Assembly: GCF_016107705.1 (NCBI RefSeq)
Contig: NZ_JAEHGC010000008.1
Coordinates: 159,447 to 223,446 of the forward strand
Direction: 5' to 3'
DNA length: 64,000 bases
Source: Neobacillus cucumis
Lineage (GTDB): Bacteria > Bacillota > Bacilli > Bacillales_B > DSM-18226
How positions within the stretch are numbered: the stretch's first letter is position 1; every line of letters starts with the position of its first letter. Below the pieces are notes generated by a model, which saw nothing but the letters and a program-made list of their open reading frames with translations, made no database searches and was not told the DNA's origin. This document shows positions 8,169 through 16,531 of the stretch, in pieces. A program made the translations under genes and the position numbers.

Positions 8169-9599
8169 ATGAGCACACATTTAATGCAGATCAACGGGGA
8201 AAGTGTTGAAAGTGAAAGTAAGGAAATGATTAAGGTAATTAACCCTGCGAATAATCAGGTGATCGCAAAAGTTCCAAAAGGGGGAAAGGTTGAAGCAAAA
8301 AAAGCGGTAGATGCAGCATTTGCCGCTTTTAAGGAATGGTCTGTTAAAACGGCTGAGGAACGCAGCCAATTATTAATGAAATGGTTTCAATTAATCGATG
8401 AAAATAAAGAAGATCTCGCGCGGATTATGACAGAAGAGCAAGGAAAGCCCTTGAATGAGGCATTGGGTGAGATTATTAATGCGAACAGTTATGTTTCTTG
8501 GTATGCAGAAGAAGGAAAACGGATTTATGGCGAAACCATCCCATCCTCCCATCCGAATAAACGAATTCTTATTCAGAAACAACCGGTAGGTGTAGTTGCA
8601 GCCATTACACCATGGAATTTCCCTGCGTCGATGATTACGAGGAAAGTGGCTCCTGCACTTGCGGCCGGGTGTACTGCTGTGATTAAGCCAGCCACTCAAA
8701 CTCCGTTAACGGCCTTAAAGCTTGTTGAACTTGGACATTTGGCTGGAATTCCAAAAGGCGTGTTAAATGTCGTGACCGGAGATTCCCGGGCAATTGGCGA
8801 TGCTTGGCTGCAGGATGAGCGTGTTCGTAAACTAACGTTTACTGGTTCAACTGAGGTTGGGAAGATGCTCATGAAAGGCGCCGCAGATACCGTAAAGAAA
8901 ATTTCTTTAGAATTAGGCGGTCATGCTCCGTTTATCGTCATGGATGATGCAAATATTGATAAGGCGATTGAAGGGGTTGTTGGCTCAAAGTTCAGGAATG
9001 CTGGTCAAACTTGTATTTGTACGAATCGAATCTATGTCCATGAGTCAATTGAAGCCGAATTTAATGAAAAGTTCCGGGAAGCTGTTGCGAAATTAAAGAT
9101 TGGAAATGGATTAGATCAAGGAACAGACATTGGTCCAATGATTGATTCACATGCCATTGATAAAGTAAAGGAACAAATTGATGATGCTCTTAGCAAGGGT
9201 GGGCAACTGCTTCAAGGCGGCAGCAGGGCTAATATTGCTGATGGTTACTTTTTTGAGCCGACGATTATCACAAATGCTGGGGATGAAATGCTTTGTATGA
9301 AAGAGGAAACATTCGGACCACTGGCGCCAGTGGCAACGTTTAAAACAGAAGAGGAAGTACTTGAGAGAGCGAATCATTCAATTTACGGATTGGCTGCCTA
9401 TGTTTATACAGAAAGTCTAAGCAGGGCGATTCGAATCAGTGAAAAGCTTGAGTATGGAATTGTTGGGCTTAATGATGCGCTTCCAACAGTTGCACAGGCA
9501 CCGTTCGGAGGATTTAAAGAAAGTGGTCTAGGACGCGAAGGCGGGCATTACGGAATTGATGAATATCTCGAAGTAAAATATGTATCAATTGCATTTTAA
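8169..9599 (+). CDS. gabD: Succinate / glutarate semialdehyde dehydrogenase (NAD(P)+)
   Basis: Oxidises succinate semialdehyde to succinate, and in DavD-type enzymes glutarate semialdehyde to glutarate. The 476-residue aldehyde dehydrogenase has the oxyanion asparagine in ITPWNFP (Asn150), general base Glu248 in ELGGHAP, and catalytic Cys282 in NAGQTCICTNR. The double cysteine (CIC) is typical of GabD and can be redox-controlled in E. coli. It is the last gene of gabPTD and is followed by a clear terminator. Its glutarate product would feed glaH at the other end of the cluster. Confidence 0.93.
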   Translation: MSTHLMQINGESVESESKEMIKVINPANNQVIAKVPKGGKVEAKKAVDAAFAAFKEWSVKTAEERSQLLMKWFQLIDENKEDLARIMTEEQGKPLNEALGEIINANSYVSWYAEEGKRIYGETIPSSHPNKRILIQKQPVGVVAAITPWNFPASMITRKVAPALAAGCTAVIKPATQTPLTALKLVELGHLAGIPKGVLNVVTGDSRAIGDAWLQDERVRKLTFTGSTEVGKMLMKGAADTVKKISLELGGHAPFIVMDDANIDKAIEGVVGSKFRNAGQTCICTNRIYVHESIEAEFNEKFREAVAKLKIGNGLDQGTDIGPMIDSHAIDKVKEQIDDALSKGGQLLQGGSRANIADGYFFEPTIITNAGDEMLCMKEETFGPLAPVATFKTEEEVLERANHSIYGLAAYVYTESLSRAIRISEKLEYGIVGLNDALPTVAQAPFGGFKESGLGREGGHYGIDEYLEVKYVSIAF

Positions 9600-9610
9600 A
9601 CTATTAATGC

Positions 9611-9642
9611 AAGGAACCTCTAAATAAAGGGGTTCCTTTTTT
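9611..9642 (+). terminator. Terminator of the gabPTD operon
   Basis: Stem AAGGAACC (9611-9618) with GGTTCCTT (9631-9638), then a T-run. Confidence 0.88.
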
Positions 9643-9660
9643 CTATGGAAATAAAAAGGG

Positions 9661-9701
9661 GAGAATTTTATATTGACTAATATGAAAATTCTCAATATAA
9701 T
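9661..9701 (+). promoter_or_regulatory. Promoter of the coiled-coil/amtB pair with flanking inverted repeat
   Basis: TTGACT (9673-9678), 17 bases, TATAAT (9696-9701). A 9-base perfect inverted repeat, GAGAATTTT (9661-9669) and AAAATTCTC (9685-9693), brackets the -35 element; with one inserted base it extends further through ATATT. This is a likely regulator site. It does not fit the TnrA consensus TGTNA-N7-TNACA. Confidence 0.65.
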
Positions 9702-9736
9702 CAGAAAAAGTAACACTTCATGTGAGGAGATATAAC

Positions 9737-10147
9737 ATGGACGTCATTGATGAATTATATCGCACTTTAGAATTTCAATTTGATCCCAAGGAATTAGTTC
9801 GTATCTTGCAAGAAATAAAGAATTATAAGGAAAAAGAAATTGTTCAAATTAAAAACAAAATTATAAAGTACGAAGAAAAAAGAAGAACGCACGAGGCTTG
9901 GTATCAATCATTACCAGCAATAAAAAAGTTTTTCACAGGACGTCCCCCCAGCCATCACCAAGCAGTTGAGTATCTTGTTAATGTGAAACAGCGATTAATG
10001 AACATAGAAGATATTAAGAGAAAAATTAATGAATTAGAGAGAATTATAGGTTTGGTGCAAAATGAAGGGAAACAAGCAATTGTTCTTTCTCATAGTGTTA
10101 TAGAGGAACTTAAAAGCTATAAAGGAATGGGGGGGCAATGGCAATGA
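9737..10147 (+). CDS. Helical/coiled-coil protein of unknown function, translationally coupled to amtB
   Basis: A 136-residue soluble, highly charged protein; I do not recognise the family. Residues about 15-55 and 80-130 look like long amphipathic helices with heptad-like spacing of Ile/Leu. They are separated by a more conserved-looking turn, LPAIKKFFTGRPPSHHQ. No signal peptide or membrane segment is seen. ATG 9737 has AGGAG seven bases upstream. Its stop overlaps the amtB start as ATGA, so the two products are probably made together. Bacterial amtB is usually paired with the PII gene glnK; no PII gene is present here, so a membrane-proximal partner or signalling role is a reasonable but unproven guess. 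Confidence 0.8.
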   Translation: MDVIDELYRTLEFQFDPKELVRILQEIKNYKEKEIVQIKNKIIKYEEKRRTHEAWYQSLPAIKKFFTGRPPSHHQAVEYLVNVKQRLMNIEDIKRKINELERIIGLVQNEGKQAIVLSHSVIEELKSYKGMGGQWQ

Positions 10148-11412
10148 CGATACATGCAATTCAATCGGGTCTTGATACAATCTGGGTAGTTCTGACTGCG
10201 GCTATGATTCTATTAATGGAAGGTGGATTTGCCCTTCTTGAGGCAGGCTTTGTTCGCTCGAAAAACAGTGTCAATATCATTATGAAGGTGTTTGCTGATA
10301 TTACGATTGGTACACTTTGTTATTATTTAATCGGTTTTGCCCTAATGTATGGTTCTGACCTGCTCGGTATAATCGGTAAGGACGGCTTCATGTTAAAAGG
10401 TGACTTTTCCTATTTAAAATTGTCAATTTCGACGGACACCTTTTGGCTTTTCCAAGGTGCCTTTGTTATTGCGGTTATTTCCATTGTTTCTGGTGCGTTA
10501 GCGGAAAGAGTGAATTTCCGGGCGTATCTTTTATACGTCATATTAATGACTACTCTTATCTATCCCATTGCCGGGCATTGGGTTTGGGGCGGCGGCTGGT
10601 TAGGGAAATTAGGAATGGAAGACTTTGCAGGTTCTGCTGTTATACATGCTTTAGGAGGGTTCTCGGCATTAGCTGCAGCCATTCTAATCGGACCAAGAAA
10701 AGGTAAATTTACTTCAAAAAACTCCTCTTCCATTGCTTTGCCTAGTAATCTGCCGCTTGCTTCAGTAGGAGCCTTTTTATTATGGTTCGGCTGGTTTGGG
10801 TTTAATGCTGGAAGTACACTAACAGCAACTGATGTTAGAATAGGTCACATTGCTATTGTAACAATGCTGTCAGCAGCAGCGGGAGGGGCAACCGCATTAC
10901 TCTACACTTTATTCCGATACGGCCGATCGGATGCCCCGTCTGTTATTAATGCCTCCCTTGCAGGGCTTGTGGGGATAACAGCTGGTTGTGCATTTGTAAG
11001 CGACCAGTCATCCATCTTAATCGGGGCAATTTCTGGTTTGTTGATGATGGGGGCGACGAATTGGTTGGAAGCAAAACGGATCGATGACCCAGTTGGCGCA
11101 TTTCCAGTTCATGCTGTTTCTGGTGTATGGGGAACAATCGCTGTTGGTCTTTTTGCAACAAAAGGGGGCCTTTTAGAAGGTGGGGGATGGCATTTATTAT
11201 GGATTCAGTTGTTAGGATTAATCATTTTATGTGGATGGGGATTCCTGCTTACATGGGCAGGTTTAAAACTTATTAATAAATGGGTACCAATTCGCGCCTC
11301 AGGTGATGAAGAAGACCTTGGTTTGGATATAAGTTACCATGGGATCATGGCAACCCATACATCTCCTGAGTTTCTTCAAGTAGATGAGTATTTAAATAGG
11401 AAAGAAAAGTAA
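10144..11412 (+). CDS. amtB: Ammonium transporter (Amt/Rh family)
   Basis: Conducts NH3/NH4+ through the cytoplasmic membrane. The protein has about eleven transmembrane helices. It shows the paired pore histidines in AVIHALGG and FPVHAVSG, the FALLEAGFVRSKN segment of helix 1, and the signature region around WFGFNAGSTL. ATG 10144 overlaps the stop of the upstream gene (ATGA) and lies eight bases after a GGGGGG site, so it is preferred over ATG 10138. The C-terminal tail (DEEDLGLDISYHG) is the classic regulatory helix of Amt proteins. A terminator follows at 11425. The upstream gene is not a glnK, which is the unusual point. Confidence 0.95.
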   Translation: MTIHAIQSGLDTIWVVLTAAMILLMEGGFALLEAGFVRSKNSVNIIMKVFADITIGTLCYYLIGFALMYGSDLLGIIGKDGFMLKGDFSYLKLSISTDTFWLFQGAFVIAVISIVSGALAERVNFRAYLLYVILMTTLIYPIAGHWVWGGGWLGKLGMEDFAGSAVIHALGGFSALAAAILIGPRKGKFTSKNSSSIALPSNLPLASVGAFLLWFGWFGFNAGSTLTATDVRIGHIAIVTMLSAAAGGATALLYTLFRYGRSDAPSVINASLAGLVGITAGCAFVSDQSSILIGAISGLLMMGATNWLEAKRIDDPVGAFPVHAVSGVWGTIAVGLFATKGGLLEGGGWHLLWIQLLGLIILCGWGFLLTWAGLKLINKWVPIRASGDEEDLGLDISYHGIMATHTSPEFLQVDEYLNRKEK

Positions 11413-11424
11413 AGGTAAAAATAG

Positions 11425-11462
11425 AAAAATCGTTAAAGCCAAAACTTTAACGATTTTTTTAT
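11425..11462 (+). terminator. Terminator of amtB
   Basis: A perfect 14-base stem, AAAAATCGTTAAAG (11425-11438) with its complement at 11445-11458, then seven T residues. Confidence 0.9.
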
Positions 11463-11566
11463 TCCCCCTAAAAAAGGAAAGATTATTTTGTGTACAAAAC
11501 GAGATTAAATGGATAGAATATATAGAACATTAAACCTATAAATCCAATAAGAAAGGTTGGATTAAA

Positions 11567-11998
11567 TTGTCAAGATCTATCCGCTCTATACCACGACCGC
11601 TCGTGAGGACAAATCAATCGGTCATTGTTATATGCTCTGTTTTAACATTGTTTTCTGGTCAAGAATGGTTTTTACTCGTACCATTTATTTCTGGTCTCCT
11701 TGGACTATTTTTGGGGTTTAATCCCATTATGCAGATTGCAAAGAAATTTTTGCGAAAAGAACCAAACGCCTACATTCCTGAAGATTGGGTTCAGCAGCAA
11801 TTTAACCAAAAAATTGCCGTTATATGTTTAGGATTAGGCTTCATAGGCTTTTTTACAGGATGGAATGCAGTCGGTTATATATTCACTATTCTTGTTGCAA
11901 TAGCAGCTTTCGTGGCAATCTTAGGATTTTGTATTGGATGCTTCATCCATTATCAATGGAAAATGTACACTTATAGAAGAAAACAAAAAACACTATAA
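11567..11998 (+). CDS. DUF4395 family membrane protein
   Basis: A 143-residue protein with about four hydrophobic segments. It starts SIPRPLVRTNQ and has a cysteine pair in GFCIGCFIHYQWKMY, both of which I associate with DUF4395 membrane proteins of Bacillaceae. The paired cysteines could be redox-active or bind metal. The start is TTG 11567, with AAAGG about ten bases upstream. It is monocistronic: amtB is terminated upstream and a terminator follows at 12008. No function is known to me, and the neighbours give no firm clue. Confidence 0.75.
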   Translation: MSRSIRSIPRPLVRTNQSVIVICSVLTLFSGQEWFLLVPFISGLLGLFLGFNPIMQIAKKFLRKEPNAYIPEDWVQQQFNQKIAVICLGLGFIGFFTGWNAVGYIFTILVAIAAFVAILGFCIGCFIHYQWKMYTYRRKQKTL

Positions 11999-12007
11999 TT
12001 AGAAAAG

Positions 12008-12050
12008 AAAAAGCAGAAATCTGCAGACTGCGGGAATTCTGCTTTTTTTA
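12008..12050 (+). terminator. Terminator after the DUF4395 gene
   Basis: Stem AAAAGCAGAA near 12009-12018 with TTCTGCTTTT near 12037-12046, followed by more T residues. The loop contains the palindrome TCTGCAGA. Confidence 0.8.
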
Positions 12051-12085
12051 TTTGTATAAAAAATGTATATTCTAACACGGAAATA

Positions 12086-12099
12086 TGTAAGCGTTTTCA
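12086..12099. promoter_or_regulatory. Perfect cre (CcpA) motif upstream of argC
   Basis: TGTAAGCGTTTTCA fits the B. subtilis cre consensus TGWNANCGNTNWCA at every fixed position. It lies 53-66 bases upstream of the argC -35 element, a position where CcpA could act as an activator or as a modulator of repression. Confidence 0.65.
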
Positions 12100-12107
12100 G
12101 TTGCGTT

Positions 12108-12180
12108 TTATTAAAAATTCAATTAAAACTGATATTTTAATTGTTTTTATATTGAATATTTATTAATCAAACAGTATAAT
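12108..12180 (+). promoter_or_regulatory. argC promoter with ARG-box-like operators
   Basis: TTGAAT (12152-12157), 17 bases, TATAAT (12175-12180). An ARG-box-like sequence, TGAATATTTATTAA (12153-12166), overlaps the -35. A second partial box, TTATTAAAAATTCA, lies at 12108-12121. Paired boxes fit AhrC/ArgR repression by DNA looping or hexamer bridging. Confidence 0.65.
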
Positions 12181-12216
12181 AATACAACAAGAAGACGAAT
12201 TCGGGAGATGAAAAGA

Positions 12217-13254
12217 TTGAAGGTCGCGATTATCGGTGGAACGGGATACGGGGCAATTGAATTAATCAGGTTACTTAATAAACATCCATATTTAGAAATT
12301 GGTACCGTTGTATCTAACTCGCAAGCCGGTACCCAATTTAGTGAAGCATATCCGCACTTGTTGAATATAGTAGATTTATCGCTCGAAACATTTGATCCAA
12401 GTGAATTAAGCAAAAATAATGAGATGGTTTTTCTTGCAACTCCTTCAGGTGTAAGCAAAGACCTTGTTCCCCAGCTTTTAAAAAATGGAATCAAATGCGT
12501 AGACTTATCTGGTGATTTCCGACTAAGGTCTACTGTTGAGTACGAATCGTGGTACAAACATTCACCCGCAGATGAAAATTATTTAAATCAGGCAGTATAC
12601 GGACTTAGTGAAATTTACGCAGAAAATATAAAGAATGCTAATCTGCTTTCCAATCCCGGGTGCTACCCAACGGCAGCTACACTTGGGCTTTTGCCAATTT
12701 TGAAAACAAGTTTAGCAGATTACAAGTCTATTATCATAGATGCAAAATCGGGGGTATCTGGAGCAGGAAGAGGGCTTTCATTAACCTCCCACTATGGTGA
12801 AATAAATGAAAACATAAGGGCATATAAACTTGGAGCCCATCAACATATACCGGAAATTGAGCAAACTCTTAGTGATGAAGCGCAAACACCGATCACGATT
12901 TCCTTTACAACTCACTTAGTACCCATGACTAGAGGAATTATGTGTACGACTTATATAAACTTAAATGAAAATATTTCAACCAAAGAAGTGCATGAATTAT
13001 ACGCTGAATTTTATAAAAATAAGCCGTTTGTAAGGGTAAGACCAATGGGTAACCTTCCTTCAACTAAAGAGGTCCTTGGCAGTAATTATTGTGACATCGG
13101 GTTGCATGTTGACCCACGGACCGCTCGTCTAACCATCATTTCGGTGATTGATAATTTAGTAAAAGGGGCGGCAGGGCAAGCAATTCAAAATGCAAACATT
13201 ATGAACGGTTGGGATGAACAGACCGGGCTTAGCGATATTCCGATGTATCCATAG
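12217..13254 (+). CDS. argC: N-acetyl-gamma-glutamyl-phosphate reductase
   Basis: Third step of arginine synthesis: NADPH-dependent reduction of N-acetylglutamyl-5-phosphate to the semialdehyde. The 345-residue protein starts KVAIIGGTGYGAIEL, the dinucleotide-binding fold. It has the catalytic cysteine in LLSNPGCYPTA and the KSGVSGAGRG loop. TTG 12217 is chosen because it follows GGGAG by nine bases and gives the MKV-type N-terminus of Bacillus ArgC; the ATG at 12208 abuts the ribosome site. It is first gene of argCJBD-carAB-argF and is controlled by the promoter and ARG boxes just upstream. Confidence 0.95.
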   Translation: MKVAIIGGTGYGAIELIRLLNKHPYLEIGTVVSNSQAGTQFSEAYPHLLNIVDLSLETFDPSELSKNNEMVFLATPSGVSKDLVPQLLKNGIKCVDLSGDFRLRSTVEYESWYKHSPADENYLNQAVYGLSEIYAENIKNANLLSNPGCYPTAATLGLLPILKTSLADYKSIIIDAKSGVSGAGRGLSLTSHYGEINENIRAYKLGAHQHIPEIEQTLSDEAQTPITISFTTHLVPMTRGIMCTTYINLNENISTKEVHELYAEFYKNKPFVRVRPMGNLPSTKEVLGSNYCDIGLHVDPRTARLTIISVIDNLVKGAAGQAIQNANIMNGWDEQTGLSDIPMYP

Positions 13255-13290
13255 AACATTATTTTTGGGAAGCACAGGAGGGAAAACTTG

Positions 13291-14517
13291 ATGCAAGCAA
13301 TTTCTAATCATAAAGTGGTTGTCTTAAAAGAAAAAGGCGTTACATTACCAAAGGGATTTAACGCAGGCGGGATGAATTGCGGGATTAAGAAGGGAAAGCT
13401 GGACTTAGGCTATATCGTTTCTGAGGTTCCCGCTACTGCGGCCGGGGTATATACAACTAATATTTTTCAGGCTGCACCGTTAGTCATTACACAAGAAAGC
13501 ATTGCCAAGGAACATAAAATTCAAGCTGTTCTTGTGAATTCCGGTAACGCCAATGCTTGCACAGGGGAGCAGGGATTAAAAGATGCCTCCACAATGCAAA
13601 AGGCTTTTGCCAATGAACTGGGAATACCTGAACACCTTGTTGCTGTAACGGCAACGGGCGTAATCGGAGAATTGCTTCCTATGGAAAAAATCAATCCGGG
13701 AATCGGCCAAATTTTAAAGGCGGAAAATGAGGCTGAAGAAAACTTTATACAAGCGATTTTAACAACAGATACAGCTGTGAAGCATATTGCCGTCCAAATT
13801 CAAATTGACGGGAAAACAGTCAGTATTGGCGGAGCAGCAAAGGGCTCTGGAATGATTCACCCAAACATGGCAACAATGCTTGGTTTTATTACAACTGATG
13901 CAAATATAGCCCATGAGGATCTGCTTTTTGCCCTTAAAGATGTGACAAATCAAACCTTTAATATGATTACCGTTGATGGAGATACAAGTACAAATGATAT
14001 GGTGTTAGTTTTGGCCAACGGACTTGCAGAAAACAATCTGTTAACGAAAGACCATCCAGATTGGGATGGATTTGTAACGGGTTTAAAAATCGTTTCTGAG
14101 GAGCTGGCTAAAAAGATTGCCCGCGATGGTGAAGGAGCAACAAAGTTAATCGAGGTAACCGTTGAAGGGGCACAAAGTCAGAAGGATGCAAGCATAGTCG
14201 GGAAATCGATTATTTCTTCCAGCCTGGTTAAAACGGCCATCTTTGGAACTGACGCAAATTGGGGCAGAATTGTTACGGCGATTGGATATAGTGGTGTTCA
14301 AGTTCAACCTAATGCCATCAAGGTAGCGATTGGTCCTTACCAAGTGTTTGAAAATGGCTTGCCTTGCCCATTCGATGAAGCGGAAGTTAAAAACTATTTA
14401 GAGCAGGAAACCATCCAAATATTTGTTGAATTAAATCAAGGAAATCAAAGTGCTACAGCCTGGGGATGCGATTTAACCTATGATTATGTCAAAATCAATG
14501 GATCCTATCGCACATAG
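13291..14517 (+). CDS. argJ: Bifunctional ornithine acetyltransferase / N-acetylglutamate synthase
   Basis: Recycles the acetyl group from N-acetylornithine to glutamate and, in bifunctional Bacillus enzymes, also makes N-acetylglutamate from acetyl-CoA. The 408-residue precursor is autocleaved at the threonine in GMIHPNMATMLGF (Thr195) into alpha and beta chains, the new N-terminal Thr being the nucleophile. The oxyanion-type segment TATGVIGE is also visible. ATG 13291 follows AGGAGGG by eight bases. It lies 36 bases after argC and 15 bases before argB. Confidence 0.95.
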   Translation: MQAISNHKVVVLKEKGVTLPKGFNAGGMNCGIKKGKLDLGYIVSEVPATAAGVYTTNIFQAAPLVITQESIAKEHKIQAVLVNSGNANACTGEQGLKDASTMQKAFANELGIPEHLVAVTATGVIGELLPMEKINPGIGQILKAENEAEENFIQAILTTDTAVKHIAVQIQIDGKTVSIGGAAKGSGMIHPNMATMLGFITTDANIAHEDLLFALKDVTNQTFNMITVDGDTSTNDMVLVLANGLAENNLLTKDHPDWDGFVTGLKIVSEELAKKIARDGEGATKLIEVTVEGAQSQKDASIVGKSIISSSLVKTAIFGTDANWGRIVTAIGYSGVQVQPNAIKVAIGPYQVFENGLPCPFDEAEVKNYLEQETIQIFVELNQGNQSATAWGCDLTYDYVKINGSYRT

Positions 14518-14532
14518 AGGAGGGGCACAAAA

Positions 14533-15330
14533 GTGAAATACCTAGTGATTAAGTGTGGCGGCAGTGTGTTAGAAAATCTGCCGAGATCATTTTATGAGGA
14601 TATCGTAAAAATCCATGAATCGGGCGAGTGGACTCCCATTATTGTCCACGGTGGAGGACCTTTAATTACTGGATTACTTAAAAACTTAAATGTTGAAACC
14701 ACCTTTGTGAACGGCCTGCGGGTAACGAGCCTTCAGGTTCTGGATATCGTGGAAATGGTACTAAGCGGTTCAGTTAATAAACAAGTGGTTAGAAATATTA
14801 TTGAAGCGGGCGGTAATGCTTATGGTGTCAGCGGGGTAGATGGCTCTCTATTAAAGGCGAAACCGGTTGAAAATTCCGAAGTAATTGGTTTTGTCGGCGA
14901 AGTTGTCGAAGTGAACAAAAGTGTAGTGGAAGGCATCATTGATCAAGGATATATTCCCGTCATTTCACCAATTGGAATTGATGAAAATGGGCAGCGTTAC
15001 AACATAAATGGGGATATTGCTGCAAGCGCCGTTGCGAAAGTGTTAGAAGCAAACCTTTGCTTTATCAGTGATATTCCGGGAATTTTAATTGAAGCAAATG
15101 GTGAAAAAAAGAAGCTTGATCAAGTATCGAAGGCGGCAGTTGATGAATTGATTCAAAATAAAACCATTTACGGTGGAATGATTCCCAAGGTTACGGCTGC
15201 AATTGACGGACTTGTTCACAATATACCAGAGGTTGCCATCATCAACGGCTTTGAGAAAAATAGTCTAATAGACTATGTAAACGGTAAAAAGATTGGTACG
15301 AAAATCGTTCTAGAAGAGGAGATTGTGTAA
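14533..15330 (+). CDS. argB: N-acetylglutamate kinase
   Basis: Phosphorylates N-acetylglutamate, the second arginine step. The 265-residue amino-acid-kinase fold begins VIKCGGSVLEN and has the HGGGPLI loop and the NGDIAAS segment that binds substrate and nucleotide. The protein lacks the N-terminal helix of arginine-inhibited hexameric enzymes, so it is probably the feedback-insensitive short type; this is inferred from length. GTG 14533 follows GAGGAGGGG, and the stop overlaps the argD start (TAATG). Confidence 0.95.
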   Translation: MKYLVIKCGGSVLENLPRSFYEDIVKIHESGEWTPIIVHGGGPLITGLLKNLNVETTFVNGLRVTSLQVLDIVEMVLSGSVNKQVVRNIIEAGGNAYGVSGVDGSLLKAKPVENSEVIGFVGEVVEVNKSVVEGIIDQGYIPVISPIGIDENGQRYNINGDIAASAVAKVLEANLCFISDIPGILIEANGEKKKLDQVSKAAVDELIQNKTIYGGMIPKVTAAIDGLVHNIPEVAIINGFEKNSLIDYVNGKKIGTKIVLEEEIV

Positions 15331-16529
15331 TGACAAATAACACTTCCGTTTCCCTTGAATCGCCACTAATGGCTACATACAATCGTTTCCCAGTTACATT
15401 AGTAAAAGGAAAAGGAAGCTATGTGTGGGACGACAAAGGAACTCAATTTTTAGATTTTACTTCCGGTATTGCTACATGTAATTTAGGTCATGTACCGGAT
15501 TCAGTTAAAGAAAAACTTGAGGAACAAGTCCAAAATCTATGGCATTGCTCCAATCTCTATAATATACCGAATCAACAGGAACTTGCTGCCCTTTTAACAG
15601 AAAACAGCTGTGGCGATCAAGTTTTCTTTTGTAACAGCGGCGCGGAAGCAAATGAGGCAGCCATTAAATTAGCACGTCGATATGCACAAAAGGTAAAAGG
15701 GACGGACTCTTATGAAATTGTCACCTTCGAGCAATCCTTTCATGGCAGAACCTTAGCAACACTCTCAGCTACGGGGCAAGAGAAAATACAACAGGGCTTC
15801 CTTCCTTTGGTTCAGGGCTTCCGCTATTTACCTTTTAATGATAACGAAGCAATTGAACAGCTGGCAGAAATCAAACCTGCTGCCGTTTTACTTGAACTTG
15901 TTCAAGGAGAAGGCGGAGTCATTCCAGCAAACAAGGAATGGGTTACAAAACTGGCGCAAATTTGCGTGGCGAACGATATTTTATTGATGGTTGACGAAAT
16001 CCAAACGGGCATCGGACGGACCGGTACATTGTTTGCTTATGAGCAATACTCCATTGAACCGGATGTCATCAGTGTTGCAAAAGGTTTAGGCTCTGGTTTT
16101 CCAATTGGGGCGATTATCGCAAAAGAAAAAGCAGCAAAAGCATTTGAACCTGGCAGCCACGGGAGCACGTTTGGAGGAAATCCATTAGCAACGGCTGCGG
16201 GAGTTGCCACTATCACACACATCGTAAAAAGTGATGTATTATCAAAGGCTGGAGAAATCGCATCGTATTTAGATGAAAAGCTTCAAAGTTTAACAGAAAA
16301 GTATTCTTTTATTAAAGATGTTCGCGGTAAAGGCTTTTTGAAAGGGATCGTCATTGATGTGAATGCAGCTGAAATTGTTCAAAAAGCAATCGGCGAGCAG
16401 CTGCTTATTCTTACAGCTGGACCTAATGTGATAAGGGTTTTGCCTCCATTAACCGCTACAATCGAAGAGGTAAATGAATTTATTACGAAGTTGGAGAAGG
16501 CATTCCAAAGTATACAGAAAGGCGAGTGA
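15330..16529 (+). CDS. argD: Acetylornithine aminotransferase
   Basis: PLP class-III aminotransferase converting N-acetylglutamate semialdehyde to N-acetylornithine with glutamate. The 399-residue protein shows NSGAEANEAAIKLAR, the cofactor aspartate in MVDEIQTGIGRTG and the PLP lysine in SVAKGLGSGFPIGA. Its ATG shares one base with the argB stop, so translation is coupled. The two other class-III aminotransferases here, gabT and hemL, differ clearly in motif and context. Confidence 0.95.
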   Translation: MTNNTSVSLESPLMATYNRFPVTLVKGKGSYVWDDKGTQFLDFTSGIATCNLGHVPDSVKEKLEEQVQNLWHCSNLYNIPNQQELAALLTENSCGDQVFFCNSGAEANEAAIKLARRYAQKVKGTDSYEIVTFEQSFHGRTLATLSATGQEKIQQGFLPLVQGFRYLPFNDNEAIEQLAEIKPAAVLLELVQGEGGVIPANKEWVTKLAQICVANDILLMVDEIQTGIGRTGTLFAYEQYSIEPDVISVAKGLGSGFPIGAIIAKEKAAKAFEPGSHGSTFGGNPLATAAGVATITHIVKSDVLSKAGEIASYLDEKLQSLTEKYSFIKDVRGKGFLKGIVIDVNAAEIVQKAIGEQLLILTAGPNVIRVLPPLTATIEEVNEFITKLEKAFQSIQKGE

Positions 16530-16531
16530 GC

